In this document: piece by piece, positions 33,037-41,364 of the stretch
Position numbering within the stretch: the first letter of the stretch is position 1
How the letters are laid out: every line of letters starts with the position of its first letter
Origin: RGIG1918 sp964570895
GTDB lineage: Bacteria; Cyanobacteriota; Vampirovibrionia; Gastranaerophilales; Gastranaerophilaceae
Direction of reading: 5' to 3'
Assembly (NCBI GenBank): GCA_964570895.1
Contig: CAZMZD010000003.1
Span: 1 to 64,000, forward strand
Length of the DNA stretch: 64,000 nt
Notes under the pieces: generated by a model
What the model saw: the letters and a program-made list of their open reading frames with translations, nothing else
Told to the model about the DNA's origin: nothing
The model's database searches: none
Position numbers and translations under genes: made by a program

Positions 33037-34464
33037 ATGACAAAAAAATTAAAAGTTTTGTTTGCATCGGCAGAAGTTGCGCCATTTTCAAAAGTTGGCG
33101 GGCTTGCAGATGTTGTTGGTGAATTGCCAATCTACTTAGAACGCGAAAACTGCGAAATTGCGATTTTCACGCCGCTTTATGGTTCGATTAACCAAGAAAA
33201 ATGGGATATTAAAGAACTCCCTAATTCGGAACTCAGAATGAATATGGGGCACACGCAACATGTGTTTAAGCTTAAAACTTGCAAGCTTCCGCACTCTAAA
33301 AACATAAACGTATTTTTTGTTGATAACCCTAAATATTTTTCTTGTTTTGATTGCGTTTATCCGCAATGGGTGGATGAAATTTATGAAGCACAAAGATATG
33401 TTGCCTTTTCGCTTGCAATTTTAGAGTATGCAAAACTGTTGAACTTTAAGCCGGACATTTTGCACGCTAACGATTGGCACACGGCAATGCTTCCGATATA
33501 CATTCGTTCAAATTATAAAAACGATGAATTTTATAAAAATACAAAAACCGCATTTTCAATTCATAACCTTGCTTATCAAGGCTCTGTTGATAAAAGTATT
33601 ATCGATTTTGCAAATATGCGCTGGGATAATGTCTATAATTCCGGCTGTGTTGAGCACTACGGCAGAGTTAATTGGGTTAAGGGCGCGCTTCAATGGGTGG
33701 ATAAAATTTTTGCGGTTTCGCCTCGCTATGCTCAAGAAATTCTTGGCGGAGAATTTGGCGAAGGAATGGACTATACTCTTAGAGGGCAAACACATAAAAT
33801 TGCAGGTATTTTAAACGGCACAAAATACCCTGAAAAAGATTTCAATCCAAAAGAAAAAGCAGAATATAAAGCAAAAATTCAAGAAATGTTTGGGCTTCCA
33901 AAAAACCCCGACAGACCTCTTGTTGCAATGATTTCAAGGCTTGTATATCAAAAAGGGTTGGATTTAGTCGATTTTGCAAAATTTGAATTAATGAAACTTC
34001 CTTGCGATTTTGTTTTCCTTGGAACGGGCGAATTCGGATATGAAAGAATGCTTATTTGGAGCTCTAATAATTCAGCAAACATCCGCGCTTGGATTGATTT
34101 CAAAGCTGATTTGAGCGAAGAAATATACAAAGCTTCAGACTTTTTCTTGATGCCATCTTTGTTTGAGCCTTGCGGAATTTCTCAAATGATTGCAATGAAA
34201 TATGGTTCAATTCCGATTGTTCGCGCAGTCGGCGGGTTAGATGACACAATCATTGCTTACAAAAATGAAAAAGCAAACGGCTTCAAATTCTTGGGTTATG
34301 ACGCGCAAAGTATGGTCAATGAAATTAAAAACGCAATTTGGACATATTACGATAGAAAAGACGATATGAAACTGCTCATCAAAAACGCAATTAACTCAAA
34401 ATTCACTTGGGAGGCAAGCGCTAAGCAATATAGAGCAGAATATGATAAAATTTTAAATTTTTAA
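33037..34464 (+). CDS. glgA: Glycogen synthase (GT5)
   Basis: 475 residues. The N-terminal KVGGLADVVGELP is the ADP-glucose-binding KxGGL loop; HANDWHTAMLPIYI and AFSIHNLAYQG are family marks; the C-terminal Rossmann half has PLVAMISRLVYQKGLDLVDF and the E-x7-E region PSLFEPCGISQMIAMKYGSI. It extends alpha-1,4-glucan from ADP-glucose. The next gene is a phosphorylated-sugar transporter, consistent with sugar uptake and storage. Other glg genes are elsewhere. Confidence 0.95.
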   Translation: MTKKLKVLFASAEVAPFSKVGGLADVVGELPIYLERENCEIAIFTPLYGSINQEKWDIKELPNSELRMNMGHTQHVFKLKTCKLPHSKNINVFFVDNPKYFSCFDCVYPQWVDEIYEAQRYVAFSLAILEYAKLLNFKPDILHANDWHTAMLPIYIRSNYKNDEFYKNTKTAFSIHNLAYQGSVDKSIIDFANMRWDNVYNSGCVEHYGRVNWVKGALQWVDKIFAVSPRYAQEILGGEFGEGMDYTLRGQTHKIAGILNGTKYPEKDFNPKEKAEYKAKIQEMFGLPKNPDRPLVAMISRLVYQKGLDLVDFAKFELMKLPCDFVFLGTGEFGYERMLIWSSNNSANIRAWIDFKADLSEEIYKASDFFLMPSLFEPCGISQMIAMKYGSIPIVRAVGGLDDTIIAYKNEKANGFKFLGYDAQSMVNEIKNAIWTYYDRKDDMKLLIKNAINSKFTWEASAKQYRAEYDKILNF

Positions 34465-34500
34465 GTTATAATACTCTAATAGAAAGAGGAATTAAGATAT

Positions 34501-35889
34501 ATGCTAAAGAAATTTTTTGCATTTTTTGCACAACCAAAAGAAATTGAAGTCAATAAAACTCCGGAAGAAATAAAAGAAATGTATCCAAAATTGCGCAGAA
34601 ACATTTTCTTCTCATGCTTTATTGGCTACATTATTTTCCACTTAACAAGAAAAAATATTGCGGTTGCAATTCCATATTTAACACAAGACTTTGGCTATAC
34701 AAACCTTCAAGTCGGCATTCTTGGAAGTTCGCTTTATTTAACATACGGGATTGGCAAATTTGTAAACGGAATTTTGGCAGATAACGCTAACGTTCGCCGT
34801 TTTATGCCAACTGCGCTTATTTTAAGTGCTGTTGCAAACATTTGTTTTGCGCTTAGTGCATTGTTTGTGACCCCTGGAAAATTCACTTTCTTTGGCTTGC
34901 CTAGCGCTTCAATTTTGCTTTGGTTATTAGCATTTTTCTGGGGTGCAAACGGTTGGTTCCAATCTATGGGCTTCCCGCCAATTGCAAAATCTTTAACATA
35001 TTGGTTTTCAAATTCTGAACGCGGAACAAAATGGGCAATCTGGTCTACAAGCCATCAAATCGGTGTTTTTGTGGCAGTTGTTTTATCAGGTTTCACTGTT
35101 AAGCATTTTGGTTTTTACGGAATTTTCTTGGTTCCTGCCGTGATTTGTATTTTTGTGGCGCTCGGTTTAATTTGGGGCTTGCGCGATAAGCCAACAACCC
35201 TTGGGCTTCCTGATGTTGAAGAATATAAAGGTGAACCAAAACGCAAAGCAGATATCGACACTGAAGCAAATGTCAGCTATATTGAAATATTTAAAAAATA
35301 CATCATTTTCAACAAAACAATTTGGCTTTTAGCTCTTGCTTATGTATTTGTTTACATTATCAGATATGGTACAGAAGATTGGCTTATTAAGTTCTTTGTT
35401 GAACAAAAAGGTGACACTATTGACCTTGCAACACAAAAACTCAGCTTCCTTGCTTTCTTTGGCATTTTGGGCGCAGTTCTTGCAGGGGTGTTTTCAGATG
35501 TTATTTTTAAAGGCAAAAGAATGCCTGTAAACTTGATTTATTTGGCAGGTGTTGCGCTTGCGCTTTTCGTTTTAACATTGCCATTTTCAAACAATTATCT
35601 TGACTACACTCTCGTTTCAATCATCGGTTTCTGTACAGCGGGTCCACAGCTTTTAATTGGCGGTTTATGCGCTGTTGAAAGCTCAAGTAAGAAAGTTGCT
35701 TCCGCGTCAATTGGTTTCACGGGCGTTTTTGGCTATATCGGCGCTGTTTTATCTTCAATGGGAACAGGTGTTATGATAGATAAATTTAATTGGCTTGGCG
35801 CTGTTTGGTTCTGGATTGCAGCAGCTTTTGTATGTATTGCAATATGCTTGCCGCTTACAATTCATGAATATAACGACAAAAAATCTTAA
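34501..35889 (+). CDS. Organophosphate:phosphate antiporter (OPA, MFS)
   Basis: 462 residues, 12 TM. The segment GYIIFHLTRKNIAVAIPYLT carries the OPA family's N-terminal basic pair (usually '...YYxxRKN'), followed by YLTYGIGKFVNGILADNANV (loop 2-3) and PPIAKSLTYWFSNSERGTKW, all as in GlpT/UhpT/UhpC. Substrates of relatives are glycerol-3-phosphate, hexose phosphates or PEP; the sequence does not decide. AGAGGA-type RBS upstream. It stands just after glgA, 36 bp on, so uptake of hexose phosphate is a reasonable guess. Confidence 0.88.
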   Translation: MLKKFFAFFAQPKEIEVNKTPEEIKEMYPKLRRNIFFSCFIGYIIFHLTRKNIAVAIPYLTQDFGYTNLQVGILGSSLYLTYGIGKFVNGILADNANVRRFMPTALILSAVANICFALSALFVTPGKFTFFGLPSASILLWLLAFFWGANGWFQSMGFPPIAKSLTYWFSNSERGTKWAIWSTSHQIGVFVAVVLSGFTVKHFGFYGIFLVPAVICIFVALGLIWGLRDKPTTLGLPDVEEYKGEPKRKADIDTEANVSYIEIFKKYIIFNKTIWLLALAYVFVYIIRYGTEDWLIKFFVEQKGDTIDLATQKLSFLAFFGILGAVLAGVFSDVIFKGKRMPVNLIYLAGVALALFVLTLPFSNNYLDYTLVSIIGFCTAGPQLLIGGLCAVESSSKKVASASIGFTGVFGYIGAVLSSMGTGVMIDKFNWLGAVWFWIAAAFVCIAICLPLTIHEYNDKKS

Positions 35890-35930
35890 TTAAAAAAATA
35901 AATAAAATAAAATTTAATTATCAAGCAGAA

Positions 35931-36971
35931 TTAAATATTTTGCTTGATAATTTTTTCAAATTCATCGAGCAAATCCGCTTGCGGAACCTTTTTAACAAGT
36001 TCGCCGCGCATAAAAATATAGCCTTCGCCAATTGCGCCCGCAATTCCAAAATCCGCATGACGAGCTTCATTTGGACCGTTAACAGGACAGCCCATAGTGG
36101 CAATTGTTATATTTTTATCTAAATTTTTAAATCTTTCTTCCACTTGTTTTGCAAGTTCAATCAAATTTATTTGACATCTTCCACATGTCGGGCAAGAAAT
36201 GAAATTTACGCCATTTTTTCTTAAACCTAATGCGCGCAAAATGTCGTATCCGACACGCACTTCTTCAATCGGGTTTTCAGTGAGAGAAACTCTAATTGTA
36301 TCCCCTATTCCTTGAGATAAAAGCGCGCCAATTCCTATTGCGGATTTAATTGTGCCACCCCTTAAAGTGCCTGATTCTGTAACCCCAACATGAAGCGGGT
36401 ATGGAATTAAATCATAAATCATTTTATATGCGTCAATTGTGGTTTGAACATCTGATGATTTTAAAGAAACTTTGATTAAATCAAAATCTTCGTCTTCTAA
36501 AATTTTTATGTGGTTCATTGCGCTTTCAACCATTTTTTCATGAAGTGGCGCTTGTTTTTCGTATAAATATTTTTCAAGCGAACCGGCGTTAATCCCAATT
36601 CTGATTGGAACATTATTTTTCTTCGCAAGTTTTACAACCGCCTTCACGTGCTCTCTTCCCCCAATGTTCCCAGGGTTTAAACGAAGTGCATCAACCCCGC
36701 CTTCAAGGCACTTTAGGGCAAGCCTATAATCAAAATGAATATCTGCCACAATTGGAATTGGGGATTTCTTTTTGATATCTTTTATGCACTCTGCACATTT
36801 TTTGTTTAAAACTGCAAGTCTTATAATTTCGCAGCCTGCATTTGCCAACTCTTTAATTTGAGAAATCGTGCCTTCAATATCGTCTGTTTTTGTGTTCGTC
36901 ATAGATTGAACACTAACAGGCGCGCCTGCACCAATTTTCACATCACCGATTTTGATTTGTTTCTTTTCCAT
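35931..36971 (-). CDS. ispG: 4-hydroxy-3-methylbut-2-enyl diphosphate synthase
   Basis: 346 residues, the penultimate step of the MEP isoprenoid pathway, using a [4Fe-4S] cluster. The TIM-barrel half begins IKIGDVKIGAGAPVSVQSMT and has DIHFDYRLALKCLEGGVDAL and RLNPGNIGG. The C-terminal cluster domain has FISCPTCGRCQINL and MGCPVNGPNEARHADFGIAG, providing the Cys and Glu ligands. Length is that of the short bacterial form, without the plant/Chlamydia insert. Its ATG is 14 bp from the divergent phosphoesterase ATG, and both appear leaderless. Confidence 0.96.
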   Translation of the reverse strand: MEKKQIKIGDVKIGAGAPVSVQSMTNTKTDDIEGTISQIKELANAGCEIIRLAVLNKKCAECIKDIKKKSPIPIVADIHFDYRLALKCLEGGVDALRLNPGNIGGREHVKAVVKLAKKNNVPIRIGINAGSLEKYLYEKQAPLHEKMVESAMNHIKILEDEDFDLIKVSLKSSDVQTTIDAYKMIYDLIPYPLHVGVTESGTLRGGTIKSAIGIGALLSQGIGDTIRVSLTENPIEEVRVGYDILRALGLRKNGVNFISCPTCGRCQINLIELAKQVEERFKNLDKNITIATMGCPVNGPNEARHADFGIAGAIGEGYIFMRGELVKKVPQADLLDEFEKIIKQNI

Positions 36972-36983
36972 GCTATTATTATG
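36952..36983. promoter_or_regulatory. Overlapping divergent leaderless promoters (ispG and phosphoesterase)
   Basis: Plus strand: TTGATT (36952-36957), 16 bp, then TGC-TATTAT (36971-36979), an extended -10, six bases before the ATG at 36986. Minus strand: CATAAT (36983-36978) is six bases before the ispG ATG at 36971. The two -10 boxes overlap, so only one polymerase could occupy the site at a time. Confidence 0.5.
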
Positions 36984-36985
36984 AC

Positions 36986-37717
36986 ATGAAAATAGGAATT
37001 ATATCAGATATTCACGGAAATTCTTTAGCGCTTGACGCGGTGCTTAATGATTTCAAGAAAAAAGGAGTGGAGAAAGTCTTTTGCCTTGGTGACCTTGCAA
37101 TGGCAGGCTATGACCCGAACTATACAATTGAAACAATAAAAAATTTGCCTGATTTAGAAATAATCCAAGGCAACACAGATAAAATGATTGTGGAATTTGA
37201 CCCAAGCATTATAAATAGGGTCAAAGACATTCCGCATGGCGCTTGTATGGCGCATGCCCTAATTGATGATATGAAAATTATCAAAAAAGAAAACGTGGAA
37301 TACCTTGCTTCTCTTAAAGAAACAAAAGTGCTTGAGCTTGACGGAATTAAAATTTGCTTGTGCCACGGCACTCCAAGAAGGCAAAATGAAAACATGTTTC
37401 CGGACACTCCTGTTGATATTGTCGAAGAAATGGTTGCAGGTGTTGATGCAAACCTTATATTTAACGGGCATACGCACTTGCCTTGCGGGTTTCAGTTGAA
37501 TTCAAATAAAACAGTTGTAAATGTTGGAAGCGTTGGGCGCCCTATGCAAGAAGACAAAAGGCCTGTTTATGTGCTTCTTGAAACTTTGGGCGAGGGCAAA
37601 TTTCAGCTTTCTCACCAATTCGTGCAATACGATAACCAAAAAGCTTATGATAGAATTATTGAACGCAAGTTTCCTGAATGTGAAGAACTTGCAAAAATGT
37701 TAATAAGGACAAAATAA
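36986..37717 (+). CDS. YfcE/MJ0936-type metallophosphoesterase
   Basis: 243 residues with all calcineurin-like motifs: DIHGNSLALDAV, GDLAMAGYDP, QGNTD, CLCHGTPRR and FNGHTHLPCG, followed by VVNVGSVGRPMQ. This set coordinates two metals and matches the class that acts on small phosphodiesters or as diadenosine-tetraphosphatase-like phosphatases. Substrate is unknown. It lies 1 bp from the TPR gene, so the two are co-expressed, and it is divergent from ispG. Confidence 0.88.
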   Translation: MKIGIISDIHGNSLALDAVLNDFKKKGVEKVFCLGDLAMAGYDPNYTIETIKNLPDLEIIQGNTDKMIVEFDPSIINRVKDIPHGACMAHALIDDMKIIKKENVEYLASLKETKVLELDGIKICLCHGTPRRQNENMFPDTPVDIVEEMVAGVDANLIFNGHTHLPCGFQLNSNKTVVNVGSVGRPMQEDKRPVYVLLETLGEGKFQLSHQFVQYDNQKAYDRIIERKFPECEELAKMLIRTK

Positions 37718-37718
37718 T

Positions 37719-38903
37719 ATGGCAGATGTTCACGGTTTACACCAAAAAGCAAGCTCGGCAATGATGGATGAAAAATATGACGTTGCTGAAAATTTATACT
37801 TGCAAATTATAGAAGTTGCTCCGTATGATGAAATTGCACATCAGCAATTGATGGAAATATATGAAAACACAAACAGAGAAAAATATTATCTCTCAAGAGC
37901 AAATTACAACATTGTTCAACAAAAATTTGAACATGCCATAAACGATTGCAAAAAAGCAATAAATGAAAACCATGATTCGCTTGTTGCGCACATTAAACTT
38001 GCAAGATTATATGCTTCCACAAAGAAAAATCTAAAAGCAATTGATGAATATACAAGAATTTTAGATTTAGATGAAAAAAATCTTCAAGCCTATAAAGAGC
38101 TTGCGGAATTGTATACCCTTGAAGGGAGCGAAGAAAGTGCTGTTAATACATTAAAGCACGCTTTAAAATTTGCAAGCAACAAAGAAGCAGAAGAAGTTAA
38201 CAACATGCTTGCTAAAGTTTACTATAAACTTTCAGATTACGAAAACGCGCTTGGCGTTGTGCTTGATAATAATTTAAAAATCAAAATTTTGATTGAAGCA
38301 GGAAAACTTGAAGAAGCTGAAACATTAATTAAAGCAATCAATGAAGCTCACCTGAAAGGTGATGATAAAGCTGAATATTATGTGCTTTCTGCTCAATTTT
38401 ATTACACGAAAAAAGAATTCGATAAAGCGCTTGAGCTTGTTGAAAAATATGTAGAAATTAAAGGAAATAATCCAATCTCATATCAAATGAAGGCTTTGAT
38501 TTATGATGAAAAAGGTGATAATTTCTTGTCTTCATACAATTGGGGTTATTGCAGAAAAGCGCAAGGAAAATTAGAAGAAGCAATTATTGAATTTAACGAC
38601 GCGCACACAGAAAACCCTAAAGATAAAAACACAATAATTGAGCTTGCAAACTTATATCTTCAAACAGGGGATAAGTTCACCTCGATTGATTTTTGGCAAA
38701 AAGATTATGAACTTGATGGAAATGATTATGCAAAAGATAAGCTTGCGAATTTCTATTATGAACAAGGCGATTATGTGATGGCTGCGCGATATGGAAAAGT
38801 GAAAGAGAAACCACAAAAAGCAGCGCAGAAAGAATATCTTGATTCTGAAGTTGAAGAAGAAGGCTTGCTTGATAAAATTATTTCTTTCTTTGCAAAAAAA
38901 TAA
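37719..38903 (+). CDS. TPR-repeat protein
   Basis: 394 residues, mostly tetratricopeptide repeats: AMMDEKYDVAENLYLQIIEV, KFEHAINDCKKAINENHDSL, NLKAIDEYTRILDLDEKNLQ, EESAVNTLKHALKFA, EFDKALELVEKYVEIKGNNP and GKLEEAIIEFNDAHTENPKD. There is no signal peptide or TM segment, so it is a cytoplasmic scaffold. The tail (about 365-394) is acidic then ends in IISFFAKK. It is translationally adjacent to the phosphoesterase. Partners are unknown. Confidence 0.85.
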   Translation: MADVHGLHQKASSAMMDEKYDVAENLYLQIIEVAPYDEIAHQQLMEIYENTNREKYYLSRANYNIVQQKFEHAINDCKKAINENHDSLVAHIKLARLYASTKKNLKAIDEYTRILDLDEKNLQAYKELAELYTLEGSEESAVNTLKHALKFASNKEAEEVNNMLAKVYYKLSDYENALGVVLDNNLKIKILIEAGKLEEAETLIKAINEAHLKGDDKAEYYVLSAQFYYTKKEFDKALELVEKYVEIKGNNPISYQMKALIYDEKGDNFLSSYNWGYCRKAQGKLEEAIIEFNDAHTENPKDKNTIIELANLYLQTGDKFTSIDFWQKDYELDGNDYAKDKLANFYYEQGDYVMAARYGKVKEKPQKAAQKEYLDSEVEEEGLLDKIISFFAKK

Positions 38904-38941
38904 GTTTTTCTTAAAAATGCAAGGTTAAATAAAAATATTGA

Positions 38942-38974
38942 AGCAAAAATGCGCACATTGTGCGCATTTTTGCT
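38942..38974. terminator. Bidirectional terminator between the TPR gene and pyrG
   Basis: AGCAAAAATGCGCAC-att-GTGCGCATTTTTGCT: a perfect 15-bp stem with a 3-nt loop and T/A tracts on both sides, placed between convergent stops. Confidence 0.9.
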
Positions 38975-38992
38975 GAAATTAACATTTATTTG

Positions 38993-40597
38993 TTATTGTT
39001 TGCCTTTTAGAGCGGTTCTTACAAGCCCAACAAACAATGGGTGCGGAGTTTCTGGGCGAGATTTAAATTCAGGGTGATATTGGCAAGCAACATACCAATC
39101 GCATTTTGGATATTCGATGGTGTCAACCAAACGTCCGTCAGTGGTTGTTCCTGAAATCACAAGCCCTGCTTTTTCAAGCGTTTCTCTGTAATCGTTGTTT
39201 AATTCGTAACGGTGTCTGTGACGTTCGGAAATTACATCATTGCCATACACTTTTTTAATTTTTGTGTTCGCTTTTAATGTTGTTTCCCAAGCGCCGAGCC
39301 TTAACATGCTGTTTTGACCAACGGTTGATTTAAGGTCTTCCATAAGGCTAATTACAGGGTGTGGAGTTTGTCTTTCGAATTCAGAGCTGTTTGCGTTTTC
39401 AAGTTTTGCAACATTGCGCGCAAATTCAACAGCAGCACATTGGAAGCCAAGCGAAATACCTAAGAACGGAATATTGTTTTCTCTTGCGTATTTTAAAATA
39501 TTAACTTTGCCTTCAATGCTTTTTGTGCCGTCTGCCCCAGGAATAACTATCGCTTCAACGCCGTCAAGCCTTTCTTTAACTTTGTCTTCATCTGTGCAAT
39601 AGTCTGAAGCAATCCATTTGATTTGAATTTTTGCACTTTGCTCAAAACCGGCATGCTTTAAAGATTCAACAACTGATAAATAAGCGTCGTTCACTTCGTC
39701 GCATTCGCCAATTATGCCAACTGTCAAAGTTTTTGTAGGATTTTTTGCGGATTTAACAATTTTTTCCCAACTTGCTAAATCAGGTTTTTTGTTTGGCATA
39801 TCTAATTTTTTCAAAATAACATTTGCAAGCCCTTGTTCTTCAAGCGCAAGCGGCACTTCGTAAATTGTTGCCATATCAACACATTCGATAACGCAATCTT
39901 TTGGAACAGAACAGAAAAGCGCGAGCTTGTCTTTTTCTTCTTTTGGAATTGCTTTTGAAGTTCTGCAAACTAAAATTTCCGGCTGAATACCAAAACCACG
40001 TAATGTGTTTACGCTGTGTTGGGATGGTTTTGTTTTGAGTTCGCCTGATGTTTGAAGATACGGAAGCAAAGTTACATGAATTGACAATGTTTTATCGTAA
40101 CCTTCTTCTGCTCTAAATTGTCTGATTGCTTCGATGTGAGGCAAACTTTCAATGTCACCCACTGTGCCACCAATTTCCGTTATAAGAAAATCGGGTTTAA
40201 ATTGTTTTGCGGCTCTTTGAATGCCTGCTTTAATTTCGTTTGTGATGTGCGGAACAACTTGAACTGTTCCGCCGTTGTATTCCCCTCTTCTTTCTTTGTT
40301 AATAACATTTGAATAAATGCTGCCAGCCGGAAGAGAGTTAATTTTGCTTAATGATGTATCGGTAAATCTTTCATAGTGCCCAAGGTCAAGGTCGGCTTCG
40401 CCGCCATCATCCGTTACAAACACTTCTCCGTGTTGGAATGGGCTCATTGTTCCTGGGTCAACATTCAAATACGGGTCAAATTTTTGGTTTGCAACACTGT
40501 ACCCTCTTGCCCTAAGTAACTTACCTAAAGAGGCGGCTAGTATTCCCTTTCCTAAAGAGCTAACTACGCCGCCTGTAATAAAAATGTATTTTGTCAT
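38993..40597 (-). CDS. pyrG: CTP synthase with a substituted glutaminase site
   Basis: 534 residues. The synthase half is complete: FITGGVVSSLGKGILAASLG (P-loop), DPYLNVDPGTMSPFQHGEVF, DDGGEADLDLGHYERF and EIGGTVGDIESLPHIEAIRQ. The GATase half is not canonical. Where the family has 'LGICLGMQ' with the Cys nucleophile, this protein has LGISLGFQCA with S382 (codon TCG, 39454-39452). The oxyanion/glutamine loop 'PGGFGxRG' reads PGADGTKS (353-360). H508 and E510 (YHPEF) of the triad remain. I infer that it makes CTP from UTP and free ammonia but not from glutamine. It follows gatC after 15 bp. Confidence 0.93.
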   Translation of the reverse strand: MTKYIFITGGVVSSLGKGILAASLGKLLRARGYSVANQKFDPYLNVDPGTMSPFQHGEVFVTDDGGEADLDLGHYERFTDTSLSKINSLPAGSIYSNVINKERRGEYNGGTVQVVPHITNEIKAGIQRAAKQFKPDFLITEIGGTVGDIESLPHIEAIRQFRAEEGYDKTLSIHVTLLPYLQTSGELKTKPSQHSVNTLRGFGIQPEILVCRTSKAIPKEEKDKLALFCSVPKDCVIECVDMATIYEVPLALEEQGLANVILKKLDMPNKKPDLASWEKIVKSAKNPTKTLTVGIIGECDEVNDAYLSVVESLKHAGFEQSAKIQIKWIASDYCTDEDKVKERLDGVEAIVIPGADGTKSIEGKVNILKYARENNIPFLGISLGFQCAAVEFARNVAKLENANSSEFERQTPHPVISLMEDLKSTVGQNSMLRLGAWETTLKANTKIKKVYGNDVISERHRHRYELNNDYRETLEKAGLVISGTTTDGRLVDTIEYPKCDWYVACQYHPEFKSRPETPHPLFVGLVRTALKGKQ

Positions 40598-40612
40598 CTT
40601 CTCAACCCCTCT

Positions 40613-40897
40613 TTAACTACTTATTTTTGGAACCTTGAAGAAGTCGCCTTCCCTGTCGGGAGCATTGCTCATGAGCTCCTCTCTGGTCTGCTCATATATT
40701 TCGACATCTTCTCGCATTACATTTGAAAATTCAACAGCATGACTCATTGGCTCAACATTTGCGGTGTCAACTTCGTTCATTTCGTCAACATAGCCTAAAA
40801 CATCGCCAAGTTGTTTTGAAAATTTAACTTTTTCTTCTTCCGTTAGTTCAAGCCTTGCAAGACGCGCAACATGCTCAACATCTTTTATTTGAATCAT
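40613..40897 (-). CDS. gatC: Asp/Glu-tRNA amidotransferase subunit C
   Basis: 94 residues from the ATG at 40897 (GAGGT nine bases upstream; a TTG seven codons earlier is less likely). KDVEHVARLARLELTEEEKV and LGDVLGYVDEMNEVDTANVE then PMSHAVEFSNVMREDV are the GatC core that wraps GatA and GatB. GatCAB turns Glu-tRNA(Gln) or Asp-tRNA(Asn) into the amide form. gatA and gatB are not in the window. It heads the operon with pyrG. Confidence 0.93.
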   Translation of the reverse strand: MIQIKDVEHVARLARLELTEEEKVKFSKQLGDVLGYVDEMNEVDTANVEPMSHAVEFSNVMREDVEIYEQTREELMSNAPDREGDFFKVPKISS

Positions 40898-40967
40898 AAA
40901 ATTCTTACCTCTTTTCAAAAGGTATTTTACAAAAAAGTGAACAATAATACAAGAAAAAAATCAAAAA

Positions 40968-41177
40968 TTATATTATTTTTTTATTGCCGTCAACAAAACT
41001 TTTGATATTGCCGAGTTTTTCTTTAACAAAACAATCTGCGATTGTTTGCTTATAGATACGATTTAGGGAGCTTTTTATATACAATTCAGAGTTATCAACA
41101 GCTCGCCTTTTTGTGAAAATGCTTGAGCCGTTTAACCCTAAATTTATAGCTGCACCTATGCTATTAATTCTAGACAT
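40968..41177 (-). CDS. Small hypothetical protein, 69 aa
   Basis: I do not recognise this. It starts MSRINSIGAAINLGLNGSSI with a weak GGTAG upstream of the ATG and continues basic and polar (FTKRRAVDNSELYIKSSLNR). There is no membrane segment. It lies between the gatC promoter side and the divergent nrdJ. It could be a real small protein or a chance frame. Confidence 0.35.
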   Translation of the reverse strand: MSRINSIGAAINLGLNGSSIFTKRRAVDNSELYIKSSLNRIYKQTIADCFVKEKLGNIKSFVDGNKKII

Positions 41178-41297
41178 TTTTCTACCGTATCCAAAAATAG
41201 TGTTTATTCTATATATAATATAAAAATTTCAAAAAACAACATTTGCCAAAATTAAAAAAATTGTAACATGTCTTAACCTAAAAAAGGGTTTAAAAGT

Positions 41298-41327
41298 TTG
41301 AACCATGCCCGCATTTTTTGTTATGAT
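41298..41327 (+). promoter_or_regulatory. nrdJ promoter
   Basis: TTGAAC (41298-41303), 18-bp spacer, TATGAT (41322-41327), then about 37 bp of leader with GAGGAG just before the GTG start. I see no B12 riboswitch in the 180 bp upstream. Confidence 0.5.
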
Positions 41328-41364
41328 TGTTCATAAGTTGATTATCTAAGGTGAGGAGAAAAAG

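Noticed and set aside
41180..41364. Cobalamin riboswitch before nrdJ
   Set aside because: The leader is AT-rich and about 37 nt from the likely start site; no B12-box was found.
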